Assembly (NCBI RefSeq): GCF_030697925.1
Contig: NZ_JAUYOJ010000211.1
Coordinates: 1-59,197, forward strand
Origin: Phenylobacterium sp.
Lineage (GTDB): Bacteria > Pseudomonadota > Alphaproteobacteria > Caulobacterales > Caulobacteraceae
DNA length: 59,197 nucleotides
Direction of reading: 5' to 3'
The notes under the pieces are model-generated. The model had not been told where the DNA came from, did no database searches, and saw only the letters and a program-made list of their open reading frames with translations. Of this stretch, positions 8,521 to 15,810 are shown piece by piece; position 1 is the stretch's first letter, and every line of letters begins with the position of its first letter. Made by a program: the position numbers and the translations under genes.

Positions 8521-8778
8521 TCAAGCGTTCGGGGCGCGATCCTGAAGGATGGCGCCGATCTGATCGAGGACCGCGAGGGCCGTTTCCTCGCCGTGACTCT
8601 CGCATATCTCGCCGGCCCGATGGATGATGCACGACAGGGCGGCCAGGTCGCGCGGGCCCAGCAGGCTGGCCATCTGCAACAACTGCTCGGTCTCGTCGGA
8701 CCGCGGCCTGGCGTCGCCGCGAAGCGGTTGCGGACCGATGGGGCGGCCGCGAGTCTCGAAGGGAGTCTTGAGGGTCAT
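8521..8778 (-). CDS. Small conserved-looking protein of unknown function
   Basis: 85 residues, not recognised. The C-terminal two thirds look like a compact all-helical domain (EQLLQMASLLGPRDLAALSC, then IIHRAGEICESHGEETALAV); there is no signal peptide or membrane segment. Its ATG overlaps the stop codon of the isochorismatase-fold gene in an ATGA arrangement (8775-8778), so it is translationally coupled and is the last gene of the cluster. That coupling is the main support for it being real. Confidence 0.65.
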   Translation of the reverse strand: MTLKTPFETRGRPIGPQPLRGDARPRSDETEQLLQMASLLGPRDLAALSCIIHRAGEICESHGEETALAVLDQIGAILQDRAPNA

Positions 8779-9314
8779 GGGGCGTTGGCCGCGGCGAGCG
8801 CCCCGGCGTCCTCTGCAAAAAGTTCGTGGGAATCAACGATGCGCGCCATCGGCGACAGGGATGCGAGCGGCGCGGCCATGGCCTGGCGCAGGGCGAGTTC
8901 GTCGCGGGCGCCCAGCGCCACGGCGTCGCGCACCACCTCGACCGACAGGTCCCGGTCGACGGCGGCGAAGGCGGTGGCCAGCACGCTGTCGCACAGGGAA
9001 AACCCGATCAGCGCCAGCGGTCCGCCATAGGCGCCCACCGCCTGGCTGAAGCCGCGGTGCGAAAAGGCCGACGGGCCGTTGCGCAGATAGACTGGCTCGC
9101 TGGGCAGGGGTTCCAGGCCCGCGATGGGCCGACCGGCCTCCAGCGTCGCCTCGCGGCGATGGACGTGCAGCACCGGCCAGCGCCGGCGACGGGCCTGGTC
9201 CAGCACCCGGCGGCAGGCCTCGATGGCGCGCTCGGCGCCTTCGCAACCGGCTCCGGCGGTTACTCGGCCGCGCTGCAGGTCCAGGCAGACGAGGACGGAG
9301 GGACCGCACCTCAT
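8775..9314 (-). CDS. Isochorismatase-fold (cysteine hydrolase-like) protein
   Basis: 179 residues from the ATG at 9312-9314, which overlaps the stop of the upstream GNAT gene as TAATG. The fold is shown by LVCLDLQRG (Asp12, first member of the usual Asp-Lys-Cys triad), the RNGPSAFS segment where family members have K-x-x-x-SAF, and GFSLCDSVLATAFAAVD, the usual cysteine-loop region. By hand alignment the Lys is Arg here and the nucleophilic Cys position is Ser (a Cys lies two residues earlier). True isochorismatases also lack the Cys, so the reaction is open: amidase chemistry is less likely, and vinyl-ether hydrolysis or a non-catalytic role is possible. Confidence 0.75.
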   Translation of the reverse strand: MRCGPSVLVCLDLQRGRVTAGAGCEGAERAIEACRRVLDQARRRRWPVLHVHRREATLEAGRPIAGLEPLPSEPVYLRNGPSAFSHRGFSQAVGAYGGPLALIGFSLCDSVLATAFAAVDRDLSVEVVRDAVALGARDELALRQAMAAPLASLSPMARIVDSHELFAEDAGALAAANAP

Positions 9315-9943
9315 TAGGCGAGCGCCCCGAAATTGGCCGCGGGACGCGCGGTCGAGCGGTCCAGCACGCCGGATTGGTCCCAGGCGCCCTCCGGACGCAG
9401 GAGCTCCAGGGCGGGGCTGTCGAGGGTCAGGGCGTCGGGCGGCGGCACGCCTTCGACGATCATCTCGACATAGTCGTGGTCGGACACCACGAAGCTGCGG
9501 CGATCCTCGCGGATCTTGGCGTTGAAATACTGTTCCCAGAACGGGATCAGGCGCACCTGGCCGTAGCCGAGGATCTTGCGGTAGTTCTTCTTCTCGGCGA
9601 GCCGCTTGGCGGCCAGGATCAGCATCAGTGTCGCTCGGCCGCGCCGGTATTCGCGCCGTACCGCCACCCGCTCCACCTTGGCGAAATCGGCGAACCAACG
9701 GATGCGCAGGGTCCCGATCGGCTCTCCGTTCCGGCGCAGGACAAGGTGGGTCGCGCCGGCGAAGTCGTTGCCGTCATACTCCTCGTGATACGGGCAGGCC
9801 TGCTCGCCCATATAGACCAGCGTCCGCACCGCCAGGGCCTGCATCAGGTCGTCCAGGGTCCGGCAGACGGCGACCACCAGTTCGGCCTCGTCGATCTCGG
9901 TGGCGGCGCGCGCTTCCAGCGGCAGGCGGACATTGGCGTTCAT
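9314..9943 (-). CDS. GNAT-family N-acyltransferase
   Basis: 209 residues; the ATG at 9941-9943 overlaps the stop of the preceding gene (TGATG). The GNAT core is visible in THLVLRRNGEPIGTLRIRWF and KVERVAVRREYRRGRATLML, the latter corresponding to the acyl-CoA pyrophosphate-binding motif A (Q/RxxGxG/A-like RREYRRGRA), followed by YRKILGYGQVRLIPFWEQYF. A tail of about 40 residues follows the domain. It is the second gene of a tightly coupled cluster. The acyl donor and acceptor are unknown; the size and the Y-x-Y-D-G-N-D segment also recall acyl-homoserine-lactone-synthase-like GNATs, but the similarity is too weak to call. Confidence 0.75.
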   Translation of the reverse strand: MNANVRLPLEARAATEIDEAELVVAVCRTLDDLMQALAVRTLVYMGEQACPYHEEYDGNDFAGATHLVLRRNGEPIGTLRIRWFADFAKVERVAVRREYRRGRATLMLILAAKRLAEKKNYRKILGYGQVRLIPFWEQYFNAKIREDRRSFVVSDHDYVEMIVEGVPPPDALTLDSPALELLRPEGAWDQSGVLDRSTARPAANFGALA

Positions 9944-10503
9944 CAAGCGGCCTTTCTCTGTCTGCGCCAGGCCGGAGCCATGACGAGTCCGCCGGGCCCG
10001 GGGACCAGATGGGCGCCGATGCGCTTGAGCAGGGTGCGCTCGCCGCCGGGGGTCGCGGCGCGTCCGTAGAGCGGGAGGTCGGGATGGATCTCGCGATGCA
10101 GTTTGATCGCGCCGGCCATGACGGTCGCCCGGCCGCGCCAGGTGGCGCCGGCCAAGCCCCAGCCGTACCACGCTACGACCGGATCGCCGGGACGGGCCAC
10201 CAGGTCGAGCTGCGGGTGAATCCCGTTCAGCACGCCGGCCGCCAGGGTCGCCCGCGCCGCCGGCTTCAACGGGAAGACGGCGATCACGCCGGCCAGTTCG
10301 CCGTCAGGTCCGGTGAGCGCGAAGGACGAGCACCCGGTCCAGGCCTGCAGCCGGCAAAGGGTCTCGACGCTGGCAATGTGGGGGCTGACGGTCCGTGCGG
10401 CCAGGTCGCGGCCCGCGATGATCTGAGTCTTGTCGGCGAGGGCCATGCCCAGTTCGGCGAGGCCTAGAACCGTTCGTTCAGCGAAATCGCGGATAACAGT
10501 CAT
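9943..10503 (-). CDS. Uncharacterised protein, possibly a divergent GNAT
   Basis: 186 residues from the ATG at 10501-10503, the first gene of the coupled minus-strand cluster and 93 bp from the divergent LysR gene. There is no signal peptide or membrane span. The C-terminal half (VVAWYGWGLAGATWRGRATV, then HREIHPDLPLYGRAATPGGE and LLKRIGAHLVPG) has the spacing of a GNAT domain, with R-G-R at the CoA loop and an end resembling the usual GxRxLxRxGF, but I cannot confirm this by eye. I do not recognise the family. Coupling to the GNAT gene (TGATG) implies equimolar synthesis, so the two may act together. Confidence 0.6.
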   Translation of the reverse strand: MTVIRDFAERTVLGLAELGMALADKTQIIAGRDLAARTVSPHIASVETLCRLQAWTGCSSFALTGPDGELAGVIAVFPLKPAARATLAAGVLNGIHPQLDLVARPGDPVVAWYGWGLAGATWRGRATVMAGAIKLHREIHPDLPLYGRAATPGGERTLLKRIGAHLVPGPGGLVMAPAWRRQRKAA

Positions 10504-10596
10504 CGCGGTCGCCTTCTTGTGCGAAGCGCCTATTTGGTAGAGCGTCAGCAACGGACTGGGCGCCCTCGAACTTCGAATGGGGGCGCCACGGTCCTG

Positions 10597-11592
10597 ATGG
10601 GGATCTGGATGGATACGCGAGACGGCGCGCGCGCCGACTGGGACGACATCAAGACCTTCGTCGCCGCGGCCCAAGCGGGCAGCTTTGGCGCGGCGGCGCG
10701 ACGCCTGCGCACGACCCAGCCTACCGTCACCCGCCGCATCGACGATCTCGAGACTCGGCTGGGGACCCGCCTGTTCGATCGCGGCCTACGGGGCGTGACG
10801 CTTACCCGCGCCGGAGAGCAGGTCTACGACCGTGCCCTGACCATGCAGCGGGCATCCGTCGAGATCGAGCGCTTGGCGCTGGACGGCGAGCGGCCCGAGG
10901 CCGGCGAGGTGACTATCGCTGCGCCGGAGGGGATCGGCGGCTTTGTTGTCGGGCCGGAAATCGCGGAATTCATGAAGGAAAATCCCGGCATCCGGCTGGG
11001 CATCGACTGCGGATTCTATCCGGAGAATCCGGTGGACGCCCATGTCGACCTATCGATTCAACTTACCGACGCCTCATCGGCGCCGGAGATGGCCGCCACA
11101 CCGCTGGCGACGCTGCACTACGCCCTGTTCGCCAGCCAGGACTACCTGGACACGTATGGGGCCCCCACGCGTTTGGAGGCGGCTGCGGGCCACAGGTTCG
11201 TCTACCACTCCGCCCAGGTTCGCGAACGGGGCGATTGGGGCGCCAAGACCTCGGCCTTCATCGAGCTCGCCGGGCCGGCCCTGATCCTCAATTCCTCGAC
11301 CGCCATGCTGCACGCCATCCAGCGGGGAGCCGGGATCGGCGCCATCCCGACGGCGATCAGCAGCCTGGAGCCCGACCTGGTCATGCTGGACATCCCGCCG
11401 TTGGCCTCGGCCACCTTGTGGCTGTGCCATCACCGCGAGGCGATGAAGTCGGCGCGGGTGGCGCGGGTGGCGGAATGGCTGGTCTCGATCTTCGACGCGC
11501 GCGAGCGGCCCTGGTTCCGGCCGGAGTTCGTCCATCCCTCCGAATTCGCCGGATGGTCCTGGCCGGCCGCCACAGCCGGCGTGCGCCGCTAG
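10597..11592 (+). CDS. LysR-family transcriptional regulator
   Basis: 331 residues from the ATG at 10597 (327 from the in-frame ATG at 10609, which has GGGG six bases upstream and may be the true start). The N-terminal winged HTH reads WDDIKTFVAAAQAGSFGAAA, then RRLRTTQPTVTRRIDDLETR and LGTRLFDR; the C-terminal effector-binding domain has the form of a periplasmic-binding-protein fold. It is divergent from the 8521-10503 cluster with a 93-bp shared intergenic region, the classic LysR arrangement, so it most likely controls that cluster in response to a small molecule. It carries about 30 extra C-terminal residues rich in Trp and Pro. Confidence 0.9.
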   Translation: MGIWMDTRDGARADWDDIKTFVAAAQAGSFGAAARRLRTTQPTVTRRIDDLETRLGTRLFDRGLRGVTLTRAGEQVYDRALTMQRASVEIERLALDGERPEAGEVTIAAPEGIGGFVVGPEIAEFMKENPGIRLGIDCGFYPENPVDAHVDLSIQLTDASSAPEMAATPLATLHYALFASQDYLDTYGAPTRLEAAAGHRFVYHSAQVRERGDWGAKTSAFIELAGPALILNSSTAMLHAIQRGAGIGAIPTAISSLEPDLVMLDIPPLASATLWLCHHREAMKSARVARVAEWLVSIFDARERPWFRPEFVHPSEFAGWSWPAATAGVRR

Positions 11593-11616
11593 GCCGCGGA
11601 TCGCCCGGGGGCGGGC

Positions 11617-11633
11617 TAAATCCCACCTTAACC
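11617..11633 (+). promoter_or_regulatory. CtrA-like site upstream of hybrid kinase
   Basis: TAAA, seven bases, then TTAACC (11628-11633): one mismatch from TTAA-N7-TTAACC, about 55 bp before the kinase start. CtrA is the cell-cycle response regulator of Caulobacterales. The site is a prediction only. Confidence 0.3.
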
Positions 11634-11688
11634 TTGTTCGACCACGCTCAAGTCTCCGTCAGCGAGAAGAAAAACACGGGGAGTGCGG

Positions 11689-14118
11689 ATGTCGGGCGAG
11701 GCGGCGGCGACTCCAGACGTGCGTCCGTTCGGCCTGGATATCTCCCAGGCGGTCTGCGATCGCGCCTCGCGGCTGGCCAAGACCCTGTTCGGCGCCGTCG
11801 ACTCCCGTATCGTCCTGGTCAATGGCGACGCCTTCTGGAGCAATCGCGACCCGGAGGGAAAGGTCGTTCAGGGACGGCCCCCGGCCCTCGACATCATCCT
11901 GGACAGCGGGGAGCTGCTGTGGATCCCCGACACGCGGCTCGATCCCCGCTTCTGCAACTCGCCCTCCGTGGTGGGGCCGCCCCATGTGCGGTTCTGCGCC
12001 GGAGCGCCGATCCGGCTGGCGGACGGAGCCTGCGCCGGCGTCCTGGGCGTCACAGGGTTGGAGCCGCGTGCCTTCAACCAAAGCCTGGCCAACCGGTTGG
12101 CCGATCTGGCCGACTTCGTCGCCGACGAGTGGGACCGCGCTCAGGCGACCCGGGCGCGCGAGACGATCCAGCGCGAGAACGCCGAGTTGTCGGCGACCAT
12201 GGGGGCGATCTTCGGCGCCCTGCCGGGGACGGTGGTGCTGACCGACCACGACCTGCGGGTGATCTGCTGCAATCCCGCCTGGGCGCGGCGGATCGGCTAC
12301 GAGGTCAGCCAGGTGATCGGGCGCTCGCTCTATGAGGTGTCGCCCTGGGCCAAAGACCACCGCGCAAGCTACGAGCGCTGCCTGACCGGCCGGACCATAC
12401 GCAACGAGCGCTTCCCGGGCGCCGCCGCCGACGGCCGCACCGTCTGGAGCCAGATCGAACTGGCGCCCTGGTGGAACGCGCGGGGCGAGGTCGGCGGCAT
12501 GGTCGCCGTCAGCCTGGATATCACCAGCATGGTCGAGGCCCTGGATGAGACCAGGCGCTCCGAGGAGCGGCTGACGCTCGCCATGGAGATCGCCGAGCTC
12601 CACGTCTACGAGGTCGACTGGGCGCGCCGCGAATTGATCAAGACCGGCAGCGAGGACACCTTCTTCTCCGAGCCGAAGATCTTCGAGGAGCTCTATGCGG
12701 ACATCTTCGGCACCATAGACCCGCGCGACCGCGCCAAGGTCATGCAGGAGTGGGACCGACACCTGAACGAGGGCGTCCCGTATCGCCCGGAATATCGGGT
12801 GGTGCGCAACGACGCCAAGGAGGTCTGGGTGCAGGGCGCCTGCCGGCTGATCCTTGACGAGAACGGCCAGCCGCACCGCTTGATCGGCGCCCTCCAGAAC
12901 ATCACAGAGCGCAAGGCCGCCGAGCGCGCGCTGCTGCAGGCCAAGGAAGACGCCGAGACCGCCAACCGGGCCAAGTCCACCTTCCTCGCCACCATGAGCC
13001 ACGAGATCCGCACGCCGCAGAACGGGGTGCTGGGCATGGCCCAGGCCATGGCCATGGACGGCCTGACCGAGCGTCAGCGCGACCGGCTGGACGTGATCCG
13101 CCAGTCCGGCGAGACCCTGCTGGCCATCCTCAACGACGTGCTGGACCTGTCGAAGATCGAGGCGGGGAAGTTCGAGTTGGAGGAGGCGCCGTTCGACGTC
13201 GCCCAGCTCGCCCGTGGGGCGCACGCAGCCTTCAGCGCCATCGCCGGCAAGAAGGGCCTGGCCTTCGATCTGGTGATCGCTCCCGCCGCCCAGGGGGTGT
13301 ATCGCGGAGATTCCACCCGGGTGCGGCAGATTCTCTACAATCTGGTCTCCAACGCCTTGAAGTTCACCGAGAGCGGCGAGGTGAGGGTCACCGTGGACCG
13401 CGCCGGCGACGCCCTGCGGTTGACCGTGGCCGACACCGGCATCGGCATACCAGCCGAGCGGCTGGCCAGCCTGTTCCAGAAGTTCGAGCAGGCCGACGCC
13501 TCGACCACGCGCCGTTATGGCGGGACCGGCCTCGGCCTCGCCATCTGCCGCGAGCTCGCCGGCCTGATGGGCGGCGTGGTCGACGCCTCCAGCGCCCCCG
13601 GCGCGGGCACGACCTTCGTCGTCAGCCTGCCCCTGGCGCGGATCGGCGACAGTGCGCCGCTGCCCGCTCCGCCGCCGTCGCCCGCCGAGACCGCACCTTC
13701 GAACGGCGAGGCGCAGGCCCCGCCGTTGAGGGTGCTGGCCGCCGAGGACAATGCGGTCAATCAGCTCGTCCTGAAGACCTTGCTGCAGCAGATCGGCATC
13801 GATCCGGTCATCGTCGACAACGGCGCCCAGGCTGTAGAGGCCTGGAACCGCGAGACCTGGGACGTCATCCTCATGGACGTCCAGATGCCCGAGATGGACG
13901 GCCCTACCGCCAGCGGCATCATCCGGACACGCGAGGCGGCCGAGGGCCGCCTACGGACGCCGATCATCGCGCTCACGGCAAACGCCATGGCCCACCAGGT
14001 GGCGGAGTACGCCGCGGCCGGCATGGACGGCTTCGTCGCCAAGCCCATCGAGGTCGGCCGGCTGTTCGACGCCCTGCAGGCTGTGCTGGAGGCCCGGGAC
14101 GCGGCGCAGGCCGCCTAG
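11689..14118 (+). CDS. Hybrid sensor histidine kinase (GAF, PAS, HisKA, HATPase, REC)
   Basis: 809 residues from the ATG at 11689 (GGGGAG at 11678-11683); an in-frame GTG at 11683 overlaps that Shine-Dalgarno and is less likely. Order: GAF-like sensor (about 25-145), two PAS/PAC modules (about 165-285 and 300-420), HisKA with phospho-acceptor His438 in MSHEIRTPQNG (Gln replaces the usual Leu/Met), HATPase with NLVSNALKF, DTGIGIP and GGTGLGLAICRELA, and a C-terminal receiver with Asp730 in LMDVQMPEMDG and the conserved Thr in ALTAN. No transmembrane segment is apparent, so it is a cytoplasmic sensor. No cognate regulator is adjacent. It ends in a 4-bp convergent overlap with the GST gene. Confidence 0.93.
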   Translation: MSGEAAATPDVRPFGLDISQAVCDRASRLAKTLFGAVDSRIVLVNGDAFWSNRDPEGKVVQGRPPALDIILDSGELLWIPDTRLDPRFCNSPSVVGPPHVRFCAGAPIRLADGACAGVLGVTGLEPRAFNQSLANRLADLADFVADEWDRAQATRARETIQRENAELSATMGAIFGALPGTVVLTDHDLRVICCNPAWARRIGYEVSQVIGRSLYEVSPWAKDHRASYERCLTGRTIRNERFPGAAADGRTVWSQIELAPWWNARGEVGGMVAVSLDITSMVEALDETRRSEERLTLAMEIAELHVYEVDWARRELIKTGSEDTFFSEPKIFEELYADIFGTIDPRDRAKVMQEWDRHLNEGVPYRPEYRVVRNDAKEVWVQGACRLILDENGQPHRLIGALQNITERKAAERALLQAKEDAETANRAKSTFLATMSHEIRTPQNGVLGMAQAMAMDGLTERQRDRLDVIRQSGETLLAILNDVLDLSKIEAGKFELEEAPFDVAQLARGAHAAFSAIAGKKGLAFDLVIAPAAQGVYRGDSTRVRQILYNLVSNALKFTESGEVRVTVDRAGDALRLTVADTGIGIPAERLASLFQKFEQADASTTRRYGGTGLGLAICRELAGLMGGVVDASSAPGAGTTFVVSLPLARIGDSAPLPAPPPSPAETAPSNGEAQAPPLRVLAAEDNAVNQLVLKTLLQQIGIDPVIVDNGAQAVEAWNRETWDVILMDVQMPEMDGPTASGIIRTREAAEGRLRTPIIALTANAMAHQVAEYAAAGMDGFVAKPIEVGRLFDALQAVLEARDAAQAA

Positions 14119-14762
14119 ACGGCCACGGGTTCCGCCTTGGTCGAGACCCGCTGCCACACCTCGGTCGCATGCACGCGGTCGAGATAGGCGTTCACAGCCG
14201 CGAACGGCGACCAGTCGAAGGGCGTGATCGTCCGGTAGGACTCGAAGGTTGCCACGGAATAGTCGGCGATGGTCAGGTTGTCGCCGAGCAGGAAGGCGCG
14301 ATCCTTCATGTGCGCCTCCAGGACCGGGGCGAAACGGGCGAGGCCGACCTGGGCCTCAGCGACCGCGACCGGATCGGCCGGGCCGAGCTTCAGGGACGGC
14401 TTGGCGACGGCCTCGAAGGCCAGGGCTCCGAAGGCGCGGTTGAAATGGACCAGCTCCCAGGCCTGCCAGCGAGCCACCTCGGCGCGGCCCCGGGCGTCGC
14501 GCGGATAGAGCCGCTCGTCGCCGGCCTTCTCGGCCAGGTACTGCATGATCGCGTTGGATTCGGTGAGGCGATAGCCCTCGACGGCCAGCACGGGGACCAT
14601 GCCGTTGGGATTGATCGCCTTGAAGGCCGGAGAGGCCAGCTCGCGAAAATCGTGGTGCAGGATCTCCACCTTCAGACCCAGGTGGGCGATCACCGCCTCG
14701 ACCTTGCGGCCGTTGGGCGAGCCCGCGACGGTATGGAGTTTCAGTACGGGAGTGTTGCTCAT
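14115..14762 (-). CDS. Glutathione S-transferase family protein
   Basis: 215 residues from the ATG at 14760-14762 (MSNTPVLKLHTV). An N-terminal thioredoxin-like domain (SPNGRKVEAVIAHL; INPNGMVPVLAVEGYRLTES with the cis-Pro and the glutathione-binding ES) and a C-terminal helical domain (DRAFLLGDNLTIADYSVATF). It resembles Ure2p/YfcG-like bacterial GSTs. It is divergently transcribed from the ECF sigma factor gene across a 157-bp gap. Substrate not known; a role in electrophile or peroxide detoxification is usual for the family. Confidence 0.9.
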   Translation of the reverse strand: MSNTPVLKLHTVAGSPNGRKVEAVIAHLGLKVEILHHDFRELASPAFKAINPNGMVPVLAVEGYRLTESNAIMQYLAEKAGDERLYPRDARGRAEVARWQAWELVHFNRAFGALAFEAVAKPSLKLGPADPVAVAEAQVGLARFAPVLEAHMKDRAFLLGDNLTIADYSVATFESYRTITPFDWSPFAAVNAYLDRVHATEVWQRVSTKAEPVAV

Positions 14763-14919
14763 CGGAGAGTTCCTCTGGCCCGGCCGCCACCTCGGCGTCC
14801 GGTTCATGGGCAAGACGTCGCCGCGAGGGCCCAGGATTCCCTGGGCGAAATAATTCCGGCGGGCGAATCCTTCGCCCTGGCCCGCGCGTCTCCATCTGTG
14901 GAGAGTCCCTGGAGGTCCC

Positions 14920-15810
14920 TTGAACGCGCCCCTCTCGAACGCCCGACCGCCAACCGCGGACCTCGATCGGTTGTTGGTCGAACTTCGACCGAAACTGCAC
15001 CGCTACTGCTCGCGCATGACCGGTTCGGTCATCGACGGCGAAGACGCTGTGCAAGACGCCATGGCCAAGGCCTTGCAAGCCGCGCCGGACCTCGCCGCCT
15101 TGGGCAATCCGGAGGGTTGGCTTTTCCGGATCGCCCAGAACGCGGCGCACGACATCATGCGCCGCCGCGCGCGGCGGGCCGAGGTCGCCCTGGATGAGCA
15201 AGACGCCATCGCTCCGCATGCGGTCGCCGCCTCGACCAGCCTCCGCGCCTTCCTGGCGCTGCCGCCGGCCCAGCGCAGCGCCGTCGTCCTGATGGATGTG
15301 CTGGGCTACAGCCTAGCCGAGATCTGCGAGATCGAGGGCGCGAGCCTGGCCTCGGTGAAGGCGGCGCTGCATCGCGGGCGTGCGCGCCTGCGTCGGCTCG
15401 CCGAGCCAGGGGCTGTGATCAGTCCCCTGACCACGGTGGAGCTTGGGCTGCTGCGCGGCTATGTCGACCGCTTCAACGCCGGCGATTTCGACGGCCTGCG
15501 CGACATGCTGGCCGATGAGGTCCGGCTGGAGCTGGTCAACCACGTCAGCATGGCGGGGCGTTCGGATGTTGGCAGCTATTTCGGCAACTATGAGCGCGGC
15601 TCGCCGGTCCGGCTGACGCTCGGCGCCGTCGACGGGCGGCCCGCGGCCCTGGCCATGGAGCCCGAGGCGTCCGAGCCCGCCTATTTCATCCTGCTGGGCT
15701 GGGCCGGCGACCGGGTCTCCGCCATCCGCGACTTCCGATATGCGCGCTACGCCATGGAGGGCGCGGACCTCGCCTATTCCGCCGGTTCGGGGAGCTTCAC
15801 CACCTCATAG
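14920..15810 (+). CDS. ECF-type sigma-70 factor with C-terminal SnoaL/NTF2-like domain
   Basis: 296 residues from a TTG at 14920, chosen because GGAGG (14911-14915) lies four bases upstream. Sigma region 2 is at about residues 18-90 (RYCSRMTGSVIDGEDAVQDA, then AMAKALQAAPDL) and region 4 at about 120-165 (PPAQRSAVVLMDVLGYSLAE, ASLASVKAALHRGRARLRRL). From about 175 an NTF2-like domain follows (YVDRFNAGDFDGLRDMLADE). Such fused domains replace or modulate anti-sigma factors in ECF groups like ECF41. No anti-sigma gene is adjacent, which fits. It overlaps the 3' end of the convergent flavin monooxygenase gene by 37 bp. Confidence 0.88.
   Translation: MNAPLSNARPPTADLDRLLVELRPKLHRYCSRMTGSVIDGEDAVQDAMAKALQAAPDLAALGNPEGWLFRIAQNAAHDIMRRRARRAEVALDEQDAIAPHAVAASTSLRAFLALPPAQRSAVVLMDVLGYSLAEICEIEGASLASVKAALHRGRARLRRLAEPGAVISPLTTVELGLLRGYVDRFNAGDFDGLRDMLADEVRLELVNHVSMAGRSDVGSYFGNYERGSPVRLTLGAVDGRPAALAMEPEASEPAYFILLGWAGDRVSAIRDFRYARYAMEGADLAYSAGSGSFTTS

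Noticed and set aside
11659..13224. 521-residue open frame on the minus strand
   Set aside because: Antisense to the hybrid kinase; composition is typical of a shadow frame and the real kinase motifs are on the plus strand.
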